64,000 nt of DNA. Origin: an uncultured Pelagibacteraceae bacterium. Lineage in GTDB: Bacteria; Pseudomonadota; Alphaproteobacteria; Pelagibacterales; Pelagibacteraceae. Made by a program: the position numbers and the translations under genes. Position 1 is the stretch's first letter. The number at the start of each line of letters is the position of its first letter. The notes below the pieces were generated by a model. That model had not been told where the DNA came from. It saw only the letters and a list, made by a program, of their open reading frames with translations, and did not search any database. The stretch covers positions 1-64,000 of the forward strand of contig CACMZL010000003.1 of the NCBI GenBank assembly GCA_902618205.1, read 5' to 3'. Positions 1 through 8,131 of the stretch are shown here, one piece after another.

Positions 1-1
1 T

Positions 2-883
2 GATGATAATTCTCTTTTAAGTCTAAATAATTCTTTTTCTAATAAAATACATAATATTTTAGTTAAAAAAAATTATTCATTCAAAAAGCCTTTAATTATA
101 TATCAAATAACAAACGAGAAAGTGAGCAACACTAATATTAATTTTCAACTAAAGTTTGAGCTAGAAGAAAACAGCTCAATAAAAATTATTAATCTTTCTG
201 ACGATAATTCAGAAAAGAATTTCATTAACAATTTATTTAATTTTAATCTTGGTAAAAATGCAATTCTTAAGAATTATAAAATAGATAAAAAAAGTAATAC
301 AAATATTAAGTATGATTATTCTAGTATTACTCAAAAAGAAAACAGTATTTCTGAAACATTTATATTTTCATCTGGTTCAGATTATAAAAAAAATGAAGTC
401 AACTGTAATCTTGAAGGTCAATATTCGTCGGCATTTATTAATGGAATACACTTATTGTCTAAAAATAAACACCACGAAATAAGAACTAATACTAACCATT
501 TGTATGAAAACACGAAAAGTTATCAGTTAATAAAAAGTGTAATTGATGACAGTTCAAAGTCTGTTTACCAAGGAAAAATATACGTGGATTCTAAAGCTCA
601 AAAAACTGATGGTTATCAATTAAGTAAAGCGGTGCTTTTAAATGAACAAGCAGAATTTAATGCAAAGCCTGAACTAGAAATTTATGCTGATGACGTTAAA
701 TGTTCACATGGTTCTGCATCAGGTAGTTTAGATGAAGATTCTATTTTTTATTTAATGTCTAGAGGATTAGACAAAAAAACTGCAAAAGAATTATTGATTA
801 ACGGTTTTCTTTTAGATGTTGTTGAAAAAATTACAGATGAAGAAATTAGAAAATTATTAAAAAATATGATTGGATTAAATTAA
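2..883 (+). CDS. sufD: SufD, Fe-S cluster assembly scaffold subunit (5' truncated by window edge)
   Basis: This is the C-terminal part of SufD, a subunit of the cytosolic SufBC2D scaffold on which Fe-S clusters are built. The frame is open from base 2 with no stop, so the gene begins left of the window; a GTG at 122 is an internal Val codon, not the start. The visible 293 residues have the low-complexity beta-helix character of SufB/SufD. The C-terminal part contains the family-like segment DDVKCSHGSASGSLD followed by the helical region with MSRGLDKKTAKELL. The stop codon overlaps the sufS ATG by one base (TAATG), so the two are probably translationally coupled. The identity is also supported by sufS, sufU and an A-type carrier directly downstream. 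SufB is the paralogous alternative; the order before sufS favours SufD. Confidence 0.88.
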   Translation, partial: DDNSLLSLNNSFSNKIHNILVKKNYSFKKPLIIYQITNEKVSNTNINFQLKFELEENSSIKIINLSDDNSEKNFINNLFNFNLGKNAILKNYKIDKKSNTNIKYDYSSITQKENSISETFIFSSGSDYKKNEVNCNLEGQYSSAFINGIHLLSKNKHHEIRTNTNHLYENTKSYQLIKSVIDDSSKSVYQGKIYVDSKAQKTDGYQLSKAVLLNEQAEFNAKPELEIYADDVKCSHGSASGSLDEDSIFYLMSRGLDKKTAKELLINGFLLDVVEKITDEEIRKLLKNMIGLN

Positions 884-2100
884 TGAATATAGATGATATA
901 AAAAGAGAATTTCCAATTTTTGATGATAAAATTCAAAATAATGATCTAGTATATTTAGATAGTGCTAATTCATCTCAAAAACCAAGAGTTGTTGTAGATA
1001 GAATTTATGATTTTTATTCAAAAGAGTTTTCTAATGTAGGTAGAAGTGTTCATTATTTGGCGGTTGCTGCTACTAATTTATATGAACAAACAAGAGTTTC
1101 AGTTCAAAAATATATTAATGCTAAAGATAAAGATGAAATCGTATTTACTAAAGGTGCTACAGAAGCAATTAATTTAGTCGCGAATACTTTTGGTCAAAAG
1201 TATTTGTCTGAAGGTGATGAGGTATTATTAACCGAACTCGAACATCATTCAAATTATGTGCCTTGGCATTTTCTCAGAAAAGCAAAAAATATTAAAATAG
1301 AATTTGCTGAAATTAATGATGATGGTGAAGTAACATTAGAAGCTATAGAAAAAAAAATTACAAACAAAACAAAGATAATTAGCGTAAGTCATTTGTCAAA
1401 TGTAACAGGTGCAATATTACCAATCAAAGAAATTGTGAAATTAGCACATTCAAAAAATATACCTGTTCTAATTGATGGTTGCCAAGGAGCTCCACACTTA
1501 AAATTAGATATGCAGGACATTGATTGTGATTTCTATGCAATATCTGGACATAAAATGTACGGACCAACTGGAATTGGTGTTCTATATGCTAAAAAAAAAT
1601 GGCTTGAAGATTTACCTCCATATCAAGGTGGAGGAGGAATGATAAATGAGGTTAAAAAAGAAGGGATTACTTATGGAGAATTACCTAACAAATACGAGGC
1701 TGGTACAATGGCCACAGCTCAAGTTATAGCTTTTAATGAATCCATAAAATTTATGGAAAAAATTGGTATTCAAAATATCGAGAAACATGAAAAAGAACTA
1801 TTAGACTATGGATTAGAAAAGTTAAGAAAAAATAATTCAGTTAATATAATAGGAAATCCAAAAGAAAAGGGTGGAGTTATATCATTTACTATTGAAGGTG
1901 TTCATCCGCATGATATTGCAACAATTCTTGATGAAGACGGAGTAGCTATTAGAGCAGGGCATCACTGCTGTCAAATATTACATGATAAATTAAATTTGCC
2001 TGCAACTGCAAGAGCTTCATTTGGAGTTTATAATACGAAAGATGATATTGATAAGCTTGATGAAGCAATAAATAAATGTAAAAAAATTTTTAACTTATAA
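883..2100 (+). CDS. sufS: SufS-type group II cysteine desulfurase
   Basis: This PLP enzyme removes sulfur from L-cysteine as a protein-bound persulfide and leaves alanine, supplying sulfur for Fe-S clusters. It has 405 residues, the usual SufS length. The PLP lysine is in SGHKMYGPTG (about K224). The persulfide cysteine is in the RAGHHC motif near residue 362 and is followed by a second Cys. The N-terminal YLDSANSSQKP and the GATEAINLVA motif are typical of the class V aminotransferase fold. It overlaps sufD and sufU by one base each. The partner is probably the SufU-like protein encoded next, since no sufE is seen here. Confidence 0.96.
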   Translation: MNIDDIKREFPIFDDKIQNNDLVYLDSANSSQKPRVVVDRIYDFYSKEFSNVGRSVHYLAVAATNLYEQTRVSVQKYINAKDKDEIVFTKGATEAINLVANTFGQKYLSEGDEVLLTELEHHSNYVPWHFLRKAKNIKIEFAEINDDGEVTLEAIEKKITNKTKIISVSHLSNVTGAILPIKEIVKLAHSKNIPVLIDGCQGAPHLKLDMQDIDCDFYAISGHKMYGPTGIGVLYAKKKWLEDLPPYQGGGGMINEVKKEGITYGELPNKYEAGTMATAQVIAFNESIKFMEKIGIQNIEKHEKELLDYGLEKLRKNNSVNIIGNPKEKGGVISFTIEGVHPHDIATILDEDGVAIRAGHHCCQILHDKLNLPATARASFGVYNTKDDIDKLDEAINKCKKIFNL

Positions 2101-2564
2101 TGGACTTAAAAGATTTATATCAAGAAATAATATTAGACCATGGAAAAAATCCAAGGAATTTAGGAAAGTTTGATAATTATAATAAAGATGCAAAGGGAAA
2201 TAATCCTTTATGTGGTGATAATGTTCATGTTTATCTCAGATTAAATGAAAATAAAAAAGTTGAAGATATTGCATTTGAAGGGCATGGCTGTGCTATTTCA
2301 ATGGCATCAGCATCAATTATGACTGATATGGTTAGAGGTAAAGAAGAGAAAGAGGTAAAAGAAATTGTAAGTGATTTTTTAGGAATGATAAAAGAAAAAG
2401 ATTCTTTAGTAACTAATATTTTAAAAGATGACGAAAAAACTAAATTAATGAGCTTATCAGGTGTTAAACAATATCCTATGAGAGTAAAGTGCGCAACTTT
2501 ATCTTGGCATACTCTTACATCAGCATTAGATAATTCAGATCAAATCGTAAAAACAGAGGAATGA
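2100..2564 (+). CDS. sufU: SufU/IscU-like Fe-S scaffold or sulfur-acceptor protein
   Basis: This small cytosolic protein (154 residues) has the IscU/SufU fold and receives persulfide sulfur from SufS. The three conserved cysteines are visible: C38 in NPLCGD, C63 in GHGCAIS and C130 in RVKCATLSW, with the Asp after CG (D40). The insertion between the second and third Cys is longer than in IscU, as expected of the SufU branch, which coordinates zinc in characterised Bacillus proteins. It starts on the last base of the sufS stop (TAATG) and overlaps the next gene by four bases. A SufU rather than SufE partner for SufS is an inference from the operon content. Confidence 0.93.
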   Translation: MDLKDLYQEIILDHGKNPRNLGKFDNYNKDAKGNNPLCGDNVHVYLRLNENKKVEDIAFEGHGCAISMASASIMTDMVRGKEEKEVKEIVSDFLGMIKEKDSLVTNILKDDEKTKLMSLSGVKQYPMRVKCATLSWHTLTSALDNSDQIVKTEE

Positions 2565-2863
2565 AAATGGATCTTAAAGAAAAAGTAATTGCTGAAATAA
2601 AAAAAATTTATGATCCAGAGATACCTGTTAATATATATGAATTAGGATTGATATACGATATTATTGTTAATAATTCTGAAGTTAAGGTCAAAATGACTTT
2701 AACCACACCAAATTGTCCAGTAGCTGAAAGTTTGCCTAAAGAAGTTAAAGACAGTATATTAGAAATTAAAGAAGTTTCAAAAGTAGATCTTGATTTAGTA
2801 TGGGAGCCACCATGGGACAAATCAATGATGTCTGAAGCTGCAAAACTTGAACTAAATTTATGA
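2561..2863 (+). CDS. DUF59/MIP18-family Fe-S assembly protein (SufT-like)
   Basis: This 100-residue protein has a single DUF59 (MIP18/PaaD-like) domain. The family motifs are present: YDPEIPVNIYELGLIYDI near the N-terminus, and TTPNCPVAESLP with the conserved Cys in the middle. The C-terminal VWEPPWDKSMMSEAAKLEL is also characteristic. Members coded in SUF operons (SufT) assist Fe-S protein maturation, although their biochemistry is not fully settled. It overlaps both sufU (ATGA) and the A-type carrier gene. A second ATG two codons downstream (2567) could also be used. Confidence 0.9.
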   Translation: MKMDLKEKVIAEIKKIYDPEIPVNIYELGLIYDIIVNNSEVKVKMTLTTPNCPVAESLPKEVKDSILEIKEVSKVDLDLVWEPPWDKSMMSEAAKLELNL

Positions 2864-3195
2864 CAAAACAAATTATAACATTAAGCGATAACGCAGCTCA
2901 AAGAATAAAAGAAATTATGTCTAATGCTGAAAAAGACTCTTTAGGAGTTAGAGTTGGAGTTAAGTCAGGTGGGTGTGCAGGGATGTCTTATGTTATGGAG
3001 TATACAAAAGAGACAAATCCAAATGATGAAGTAATAGAAGATAAGGGTGTTAAAGTTTTCATAGACTCTGCAGCGGTAATGTATTTACTTGGAACAGAAA
3101 TGGATTTTAAAAAAGAGAAATTTTCTTCACAATTTGTATTTAATAACCCGAATGAAACAGAGAGATGTGGATGTGGGGAGTCCTTTAAAATATAG
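2860..3195 (+). CDS. sufA: A-type Fe-S carrier (IscA/SufA/ErpA family)
   Basis: This 111-residue HesB/IscA-fold protein binds and transfers Fe-S clusters. The three ligand cysteines are visible: C39 in SGGCAGMSY and C103/C105 in RCGCGESF. It is the last recognisable member of the SUF operon and overlaps the DUF59 gene by four bases (ATGA). Choosing among SufA, IscA and ErpA is not possible from sequence alone; the symbol rests on the operon context. Confidence 0.88.
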   Translation: MTKQIITLSDNAAQRIKEIMSNAEKDSLGVRVGVKSGGCAGMSYVMEYTKETNPNDEVIEDKGVKVFIDSAAVMYLLGTEMDFKKEKFSSQFVFNNPNETERCGCGESFKI

Positions 3196-3218
3196 TATTT
3201 AATATACGCATATCAGCA

Positions 3219-3247
3219 TTGCGTTAATTGCATATCTATGGTAGAAT
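3219..3247 (+). promoter_or_regulatory. Candidate sigma-70-type promoter for a leaderless gene
   Basis: TTGCGT at 3219-3224 and TAGAAT at 3242-3247 are separated by exactly 17 bases. The expected transcription start is at or just before the ATG at 3255, so the message would have almost no 5' leader. This is a pattern match in AT-rich DNA and is not proven. Confidence 0.5.
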
Positions 3248-3254
3248 CATTGAT

Positions 3255-3419
3255 ATGAATACTTTTGAGCATAAAAACCTAATTAACTCTGAAGTTAAAA
3301 CTCAAAAAAGAAAATCTTTATTCAGAAGTTTAATTAAACCAGTAGAAGCTGGCGCACATGGCACCCTCAACTACGTGGTTAAAAAAGGTTTAGGAAAAAA
3401 TAAAATAGCTAAAAAGTAA
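3255..3419 (+). CDS. Small basic protein of unknown function
   Basis: This is a 54-residue, lysine-rich protein that I do not recognise. It has no transmembrane segment or cysteine. The central part, RSLIKPVEAGAHGTLNYVVKK, looks like a conserved short motif, and the C-terminus is strongly basic. A longer version from the TTG at 3228 is possible, but it would overlap the candidate -10 box, so the ATG at 3255 is preferred. It sits between the SUF operon (+) and the convergent glutamine synthetase gene. A nucleic-acid or ribosome-associated role would fit the charge but is speculation. Confidence 0.6.
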   Translation: MNTFEHKNLINSEVKTQKRKSLFRSLIKPVEAGAHGTLNYVVKKGLGKNKIAKK

Positions 3420-3429
3420 AAAAATCTAT

Positions 3430-4836
3430 TTAACAACTATAGTACATATCAAACTCAATAGGATGAGGTGTATGTTCAAAGTTGTGTATCTCCTCAAATT
3501 TAAGAGCAATATAAGCATCTATTTGATCGTCAGTAAATACTCCACCCTGAGTTAAAAACTTTCTATCTTTATCTAAACTTTCCATTGCTTCTCTTAATGA
3601 TCCGCAAACAGTTGGAACTTTTTTAACTTCCTTCTCTGATAAAGCGTAAAGATCTTTATCAAAGGATTTGCCTGGATCAATTTTATTTTTGATACCATCA
3701 ATTCCTGCCATTAACATCGATGCAAATGTTAAATACGGATTACCAGATGCATCTGGGAATCTAATTTCACATCTTGCTCCTTTTTTGCTTAGAGTTATGG
3801 GAATCCTACAAGAAGCTGATCTGTTTCTTGCAGAATAAGCAAGCAATACTGGAGCTTCAAAACCTGGAATTAATCTTTTGTAACTATTTGTTGTGGCATT
3901 TGAAAACGCATTAATCGCCTTAGCATGTTTAAGTATTCCACCAATATAATAAAGCGCAGTTTGTGACAAACCTGAATATTTATTTCCAGAAAAAACTGGA
4001 GTTTTTCCTTTCCAAACTGATTGGTGAACGTGCATTCCTGATCCATTATCACCTTTTACAGGTTTAGGCATAAACGTAGCAGTTTTACCAAATGAATGTG
4101 AAACCATTTGAACTACATATTTGTATAATTGTACATTATCGGCTTGATCAACCAATGTACCAAAAAGCATTCCAAGTTCGTGCTGACTTGGAGCAACTTC
4201 ATGGTGATGTTTTTCAACTGTGATACCTACGTCTCTTAAACCTTTTAAGTATTCACCTCTTATATCCTGAGCACTATCTACTGGAGGGACTGGAAAATAT
4301 CCACCTTTAACTCCAGGTCTGTGACCCATATTTCCGTTTTCATAATTTTTTCCTGAATTATATGGACCTTCAGTACTATCTATTGAAAAACTTGTTTCGT
4401 TCATATCATTTTTAATTTTAACGTCATCAAAAACAAAAAATTCTGGTTCAGGACCAAAGTAAGCTTTATCACCTATACCAGTCTTCTTTAAATAAGCTTC
4501 AGCTTTCTTCGCTATTCCTCTTGGATCTCTTTCATAAGGATTTCTTTTAATTGCATCTAAAATATCGCAAAATAAAACAAGAGTATTATGAGATGTAAAT
4601 GGATCAACTATTTGTCTGTTTAAATCTGGTTTTAATATCATGTCAGACTCATTTATTGCCTTCCATCCAGCAATAGACGATCCATCAAAAAATACACCAT
4701 CTGTTAACATGTCCCCATCAACTACCGATGCATCCATAGTTAAGTGCTGTAATTTACCCCTTGGGTCTGTAAATCTTAAATCGACAAACTCAATTTGCTT
4801 GTCTTTCATCATTTTTAGAACTTTGCTTGCGCTCAT
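3430..4836 (-). CDS. glnA: Type I glutamine synthetase
   Basis: This enzyme makes glutamine from glutamate, ammonia and ATP and is the main route of ammonium assimilation. At 468 residues it matches the bacterial GSI-beta length. Signatures include FDGSSIAGW near the N-terminus, the ATP-binding stretch around KPVKGDNGSGMHVHQS, and NRSASCRIP. The adenylylation site DKDLYAL places Tyr at residue 397, the position used in enteric GS, so control by adenylylation is likely. An AGGAGA Shine-Dalgarno precedes the ATG. No glnB lies next to it here. It converges on the small basic protein gene with a 10-base gap. Confidence 0.97.
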   Translation of the reverse strand: MSASKVLKMMKDKQIEFVDLRFTDPRGKLQHLTMDASVVDGDMLTDGVFFDGSSIAGWKAINESDMILKPDLNRQIVDPFTSHNTLVLFCDILDAIKRNPYERDPRGIAKKAEAYLKKTGIGDKAYFGPEPEFFVFDDVKIKNDMNETSFSIDSTEGPYNSGKNYENGNMGHRPGVKGGYFPVPPVDSAQDIRGEYLKGLRDVGITVEKHHHEVAPSQHELGMLFGTLVDQADNVQLYKYVVQMVSHSFGKTATFMPKPVKGDNGSGMHVHQSVWKGKTPVFSGNKYSGLSQTALYYIGGILKHAKAINAFSNATTNSYKRLIPGFEAPVLLAYSARNRSASCRIPITLSKKGARCEIRFPDASGNPYLTFASMLMAGIDGIKNKIDPGKSFDKDLYALSEKEVKKVPTVCGSLREAMESLDKDRKFLTQGGVFTDDQIDAYIALKFEEIHNFEHTPHPIEFDMYYSC

Positions 4837-4894
4837 ATTATCTCCTGTAGAATTAAATATCTGGGTTAATTACCAATATTGTTATAATAAAGAA

Positions 4895-4923
4895 TACATA
4901 TAATGAGGATATCACCTATGCAA
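4895..4923 (-). promoter_or_regulatory. Candidate promoter for glnA
   Basis: On the minus strand TTGCAT (4918-4923) and TATGTA (4895-4900) are 17 bases apart. This would give a leader of about 50 bases before the glnA ATG at 4836. No sigma-54 GG-N10-GC element was seen here. Confidence is limited by the AT-rich background. Confidence 0.35.
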
Positions 4924-4974
4924 TTTAAACATATAATTTTGCTAATAATTTCAGTGCTTTTTAATCAATCATAA
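4903..4974 (+). CDS. Possible tiny hydrophobic peptide (23 aa)
   Basis: A short ATG-to-stop frame encodes a 23-residue peptide whose last two thirds (MQFKHIILLIISVLFNQS) look like a signal peptide or single membrane helix. It ends seven bases before the ATG of the YbaK-like gene. It could be a leader peptide, a small membrane protein, the remnant of a lost secreted protein or chance. It lies on top of the candidate glnA promoter on the other strand. Confidence 0.25.
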   Translation: MRISPMQFKHIILLIISVLFNQS

Positions 4975-4981
4975 GTTGAAT

Positions 4982-5461
4982 ATGACTTTATTAAATAAAG
5001 AACCAGTTAAAAGAGCTGAGAAGTGTCTTAAAGAGTTTGACGAAAATCTATCAGTTGTTGAATTACAAAACTCAGCAAAAACAGCATTGGATGCAGCAAA
5101 TTCATTAAATTGTGAAGTAGGAGCAATTGTTAAAAGTCTGCTTATTAAGATAGAAAATGATTTTCTACTTTGTTTAGTTTCTGGTGACAAAAGATGTTCG
5201 TTAAATAAATTAAAAAAAATTTCTGAAAAAAAGAATGTAAGAATGGCTTCTGCTGATGAGGTTAAGTCTCAAACAGGATATACAATTGGAGGTGTATCTC
5301 CTGTAGGTCATATAAATAATATTCCAATATTTGTAGATAACTCTTTGAGTAGGTTTAAAGATATTTTTGCTGCAGCTGGACATCCTAATGTAATTTTTAA
5401 AATCAATTATGAAAAATTAATTCATATTACAAAAGGTGTTGTGAAAGATATTACAGAATGA
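4982..5461 (+). CDS. YbaK/ProX-type aminoacyl-tRNA deacylase domain protein
   Basis: This 159-residue protein has the YbaK/aminoacyl-tRNA editing fold, a family that hydrolyses mischarged tRNAs such as Cys-tRNA(Pro) or Ala-tRNA(Pro). Characteristic segments are CEVGAIVKSLLIKI with the catalytic-type Lys, LVSGDKRCSLNKL, TGYTIGGVSPVGH and the C-terminal AAGHPNVIFKI. The ATG at 4982 is chosen over the TTG at 4976. The stop overlaps the start of the following EamA gene (ATGA). The substrate cannot be told from the sequence. Confidence 0.85.
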   Translation: MTLLNKEPVKRAEKCLKEFDENLSVVELQNSAKTALDAANSLNCEVGAIVKSLLIKIENDFLLCLVSGDKRCSLNKLKKISEKKNVRMASADEVKSQTGYTIGGVSPVGHINNIPIFVDNSLSRFKDIFAAAGHPNVIFKINYEKLIHITKGVVKDITE

Positions 5462-6345
5462 AGCAAGCTAATTTAACAGATTATATTTTATTAACATTAC
5501 TATCAATAATTTGGGCATCTGCTTTTTTTAATATAAAAATTGCAACAGAATCGTTCGGTCCAATGACAATTGCTTTTTTGAGAGTATTTTTTGGATCTAT
5601 ACCAGTATTAATTTTATGTTTTTATAAAAAAATTGTAATTGAAGCATTTTCAAAAGATTGGCATTGGTTCATGTTAATAGGACTAATCAATTTAGTTATA
5701 CCATTCTTTTTAATTGCTTACGGGGTAAAATCAGTGCAAAGTAATTTGGCAGCAATTTTGATGTCCACTACTCCTTTGAGCTCTACCATATTAGGTCACT
5801 TTTATACAAAAAATGAAAAATTTAATTTTGCCAAAACTATAGGAATATTAATAGGATTTGCAGGAATTGTTTATTTATTTTCTGATAATATTTTAATCGA
5901 TGAAAATAATTTTCTTTCAGCAATATTAATTTTAGTAGGATCAACATGTTATGTAATAGGTGGAGTTTTAACACTTAAAATTAGTAAGAAAAAAAATGAA
6001 AACGTTACTGGATCAATATTAATTTGGGCAACTCTGATTTTATTTCCTTTGATGTGTTTATTAGAAACTCCTTGGGAAAATACTCCATCATTAAATTCAA
6101 CTATGTCAGTAATTTATCTTGGTATAGTGCCAACAGGAGTTGCGTGGCTTTTAAGGTTTAAAATTTTGAAAAAGAATGGTTTAATTTTTCAATCTCAAGT
6201 CTCATACTTAATCCCAATCTTTGGAATTATTTTAGGCTATATATTTTTAAGTGAATTAATAACTTACAAGGTATTAATATCTTTATTAGCTGTAGTTGTA
6301 GGAATTTATTTTGTCAGAAAAGCTGATACAAAAATTATTATTTAA
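5458..6345 (+). CDS. EamA/DMT-family membrane transporter
   Basis: This 295-residue inner-membrane protein is almost entirely hydrophobic, with about ten helices in two repeated halves as in the drug/metabolite transporter superfamily. Its halves contain the usual motifs IWASAFFNIKIATESFGPMTIAFLR near the N-terminus and GIVPTGVAWLL in the second repeat. It overlaps the YbaK-like gene by four bases and overlaps the 3' end of the convergent methyltransferase gene by eight. The exported or imported metabolite is unknown; amino acids or drugs are typical of the family. Confidence 0.85.
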   Translation: MKQANLTDYILLTLLSIIWASAFFNIKIATESFGPMTIAFLRVFFGSIPVLILCFYKKIVIEAFSKDWHWFMLIGLINLVIPFFLIAYGVKSVQSNLAAILMSTTPLSSTILGHFYTKNEKFNFAKTIGILIGFAGIVYLFSDNILIDENNFLSAILILVGSTCYVIGGVLTLKISKKKNENVTGSILIWATLILFPLMCLLETPWENTPSLNSTMSVIYLGIVPTGVAWLLRFKILKKNGLIFQSQVSYLIPIFGIILGYIFLSELITYKVLISLLAVVVGIYFVRKADTKIII

Positions 6346-7255
6346 GTGAAGATATGGAGCTAATATGCTCTGGTTTTGTCTCACAACATCCACCTAAAAT
6401 TGTTGCCCCGCCTTCTATAAATTTTTTTGATAAATTATAAAATTCATTTGCATCAAAATTATCTCTTTTTCCTAAAGACTGATTAGGATTTACTCCAATT
6501 TCATTAGGTCTTGCTGTATTAAATGTCTGTATTGGGCCTGGTTCATCAACTCCCCACAAATTTATTTTAAATCCAAATGGAACTTTACAATTTAAAAATT
6601 TATCCAATACAGATAATGATATTTCTGGAGAAACACATGCACAAACTATACCAAGTGTATTTTCATCTTGAATAATTTCAATTAATTGTTCAATTTTTTC
6701 TTTCGAGGGTAGGTCACCATTTTTTTTTAAATGTATTCCAATTAAAACTTTTTTGTTTAATTTTTTAGATATATTAAGAGCGGCTTTAACTTCATTAGTG
6801 CTGCTAATAACATCTAAGTATAAAAAATCAGTAAATTCACTTAAAATATTAGCTTGTTCAAACATATCTTCCTCTATTAATTTGATATCGCGATCATCAG
6901 TTATATAAGTGTCTCTTTGGCTTGGAATTGATCCAGCTACCAATATATTTTTCTTTGATAAATCTTTAGCTTTTATTGCAAGTTTACATGCAATTTCATT
7001 TAATTTTTTGAATTCATCACCAACTTTATTTTCTATTAATCTAAATTTTCTACAACTAAAAGTGTTTGTAACTATAACATCTGAGCCTGCGTTGATATAT
7101 GATAGATGAGTATCAACTAACATTTGATGATATTTTTCATCCAATAAAGCGCTAGCAGACCATAAAGTCCCCATAGATACCATTCCTTTTTCAAGTAATA
7201 ATTGACCCATACCACCATCTAAAATTCTTATTTTTTTGAAAAAATTGTTATCCAT
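6338..7255 (-). CDS. Homocysteine S-methyltransferase family protein
   Basis: This 305-residue protein has a homocysteine-binding (Met synthase N-terminal type) barrel. The start, RILDGGMGQLLLEKG, is typical of the family. The zinc-binding cysteines are present: VCACVSPE in the second half and GGCCETKPEHI near the C-terminus. Family members transfer a methyl group from S-methylmethionine, betaine or a similar donor to homocysteine. Which donor is used cannot be told. It is the second gene of a minus-strand pair, overlapping the upstream EamA gene by eight bases. Confidence 0.85.
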   Translation of the reverse strand: MDNNFFKKIRILDGGMGQLLLEKGMVSMGTLWSASALLDEKYHQMLVDTHLSYINAGSDVIVTNTFSCRKFRLIENKVGDEFKKLNEIACKLAIKAKDLSKKNILVAGSIPSQRDTYITDDRDIKLIEEDMFEQANILSEFTDFLYLDVISSTNEVKAALNISKKLNKKVLIGIHLKKNGDLPSKEKIEQLIEIIQDENTLGIVCACVSPEISLSVLDKFLNCKVPFGFKINLWGVDEPGPIQTFNTARPNEIGVNPNQSLGKRDNFDANEFYNLSKKFIEGGATILGGCCETKPEHISSISSLK

Positions 7256-8108
7256 TTTTTTTATCCCTTGTAGCTATAAATACTCCAACGGTTGTTATTA
7301 AAAAACCAATTATGTCAGTAAATGTTAATTGTTCATTTAAAAATATCCATGCCATCACTGCTGAAGTAGGAGGTACTAAAAAAAATAAAGTAGTAGTTTT
7401 GCCCACAGTACCCCTTTTGATTAAAAACATAAGAATAGTAAAAGCTCCAAATGAAACTAATATAATTTGATGAGACATACCCAATATAAAACTAGTTGTA
7501 AAATTTATGTAAGCATTTTCAAATATAAACATTAATAATAGATTAAAAAGGCAACCACCAACTGCTTGATACGCATTATTAACTGACAAAGCTAAATTTC
7601 CACTCAATTTTTTTTGCCACAATGTTCCAGCTGTTATTGCAAATAAAGCTAAGACTGTCGCTAACAATCCTAAAGGAGGAATTTCTTTTCCAAAATCTAT
7701 ACCTAACACAGTGACAGAACCAATGAAACCTAAACTGATACCCACCCACTGTTTCCAAGATATTTTTTCTCCAAAAATTGGACCAGATAAAATATTTGTT
7801 AAAATTGGTTGAAGTGTAACTATTAAAGCTACAATTGCAGCTGGCATCCCAATTGAAAATGCATACCAACATCCACCTAAATAAATCCCATGAAATAAAA
7901 TACCTGTTGAAAGACTTTCAATAATATTTTTTAATTTTCCAAAAATTTTATCATTACTGAAATAAGCAAATACGAGAAAACCAATTGTTACAATCCCAAA
8001 TCTAAATGCTAAAGCTGCAAATGGAGAAGCATTTTGAACAATTTCTTTTCCAGATATGAATGCCGATGACCATAATAATATAAAGAGCAAAGGAAATGAT
8101 TTTGTCAT
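7248..8108 (-). CDS. EamA/DMT-family membrane transporter
   Basis: This 286-residue inner-membrane protein has two EamA repeats: SSAFISGKEIVQNASPFAALAFRF in repeat one and VPPTSAVMAWIFLNEQLTF in repeat two. It is translated just ahead of the homocysteine methyltransferase-like gene with an eight-base overlap, so it may move a methyl donor, methionine or a related amino acid. That link is inference from the pairing only. It lies 23 bases downstream of the sugar ABC ATPase gene and may be read through from that operon. Confidence 0.85.
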   Translation of the reverse strand: MTKSFPLLFILLWSSAFISGKEIVQNASPFAALAFRFGIVTIGFLVFAYFSNDKIFGKLKNIIESLSTGILFHGIYLGGCWYAFSIGMPAAIVALIVTLQPILTNILSGPIFGEKISWKQWVGISLGFIGSVTVLGIDFGKEIPPLGLLATVLALFAITAGTLWQKKLSGNLALSVNNAYQAVGGCLFNLLLMFIFENAYINFTTSFILGMSHQIILVSFGAFTILMFLIKRGTVGKTTTLFFLVPPTSAVMAWIFLNEQLTFTDIIGFLITTVGVFIATRDKKNG

Positions 8109-8131
8109 GGTAAAGATATATGGCGTAATAT

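Noticed and set aside
122-124. GTG as the start of a 253-residue protein
   Set aside because: The same frame is open to the left edge and reads protein-like sequence, so this is an internal codon of sufD.
4640-4903. Open frame on the plus strand opposite the start of glnA
   Set aside because: It is antisense to the highly conserved N-terminus of glutamine synthetase and shows no protein-family pattern.
7256-8131. SAM- or methionine-responsive riboswitch before the homocysteine methyltransferase-like gene
   Set aside because: The gene overlaps the upstream transporter gene, and the 23-base spacer before that is too short for a riboswitch.
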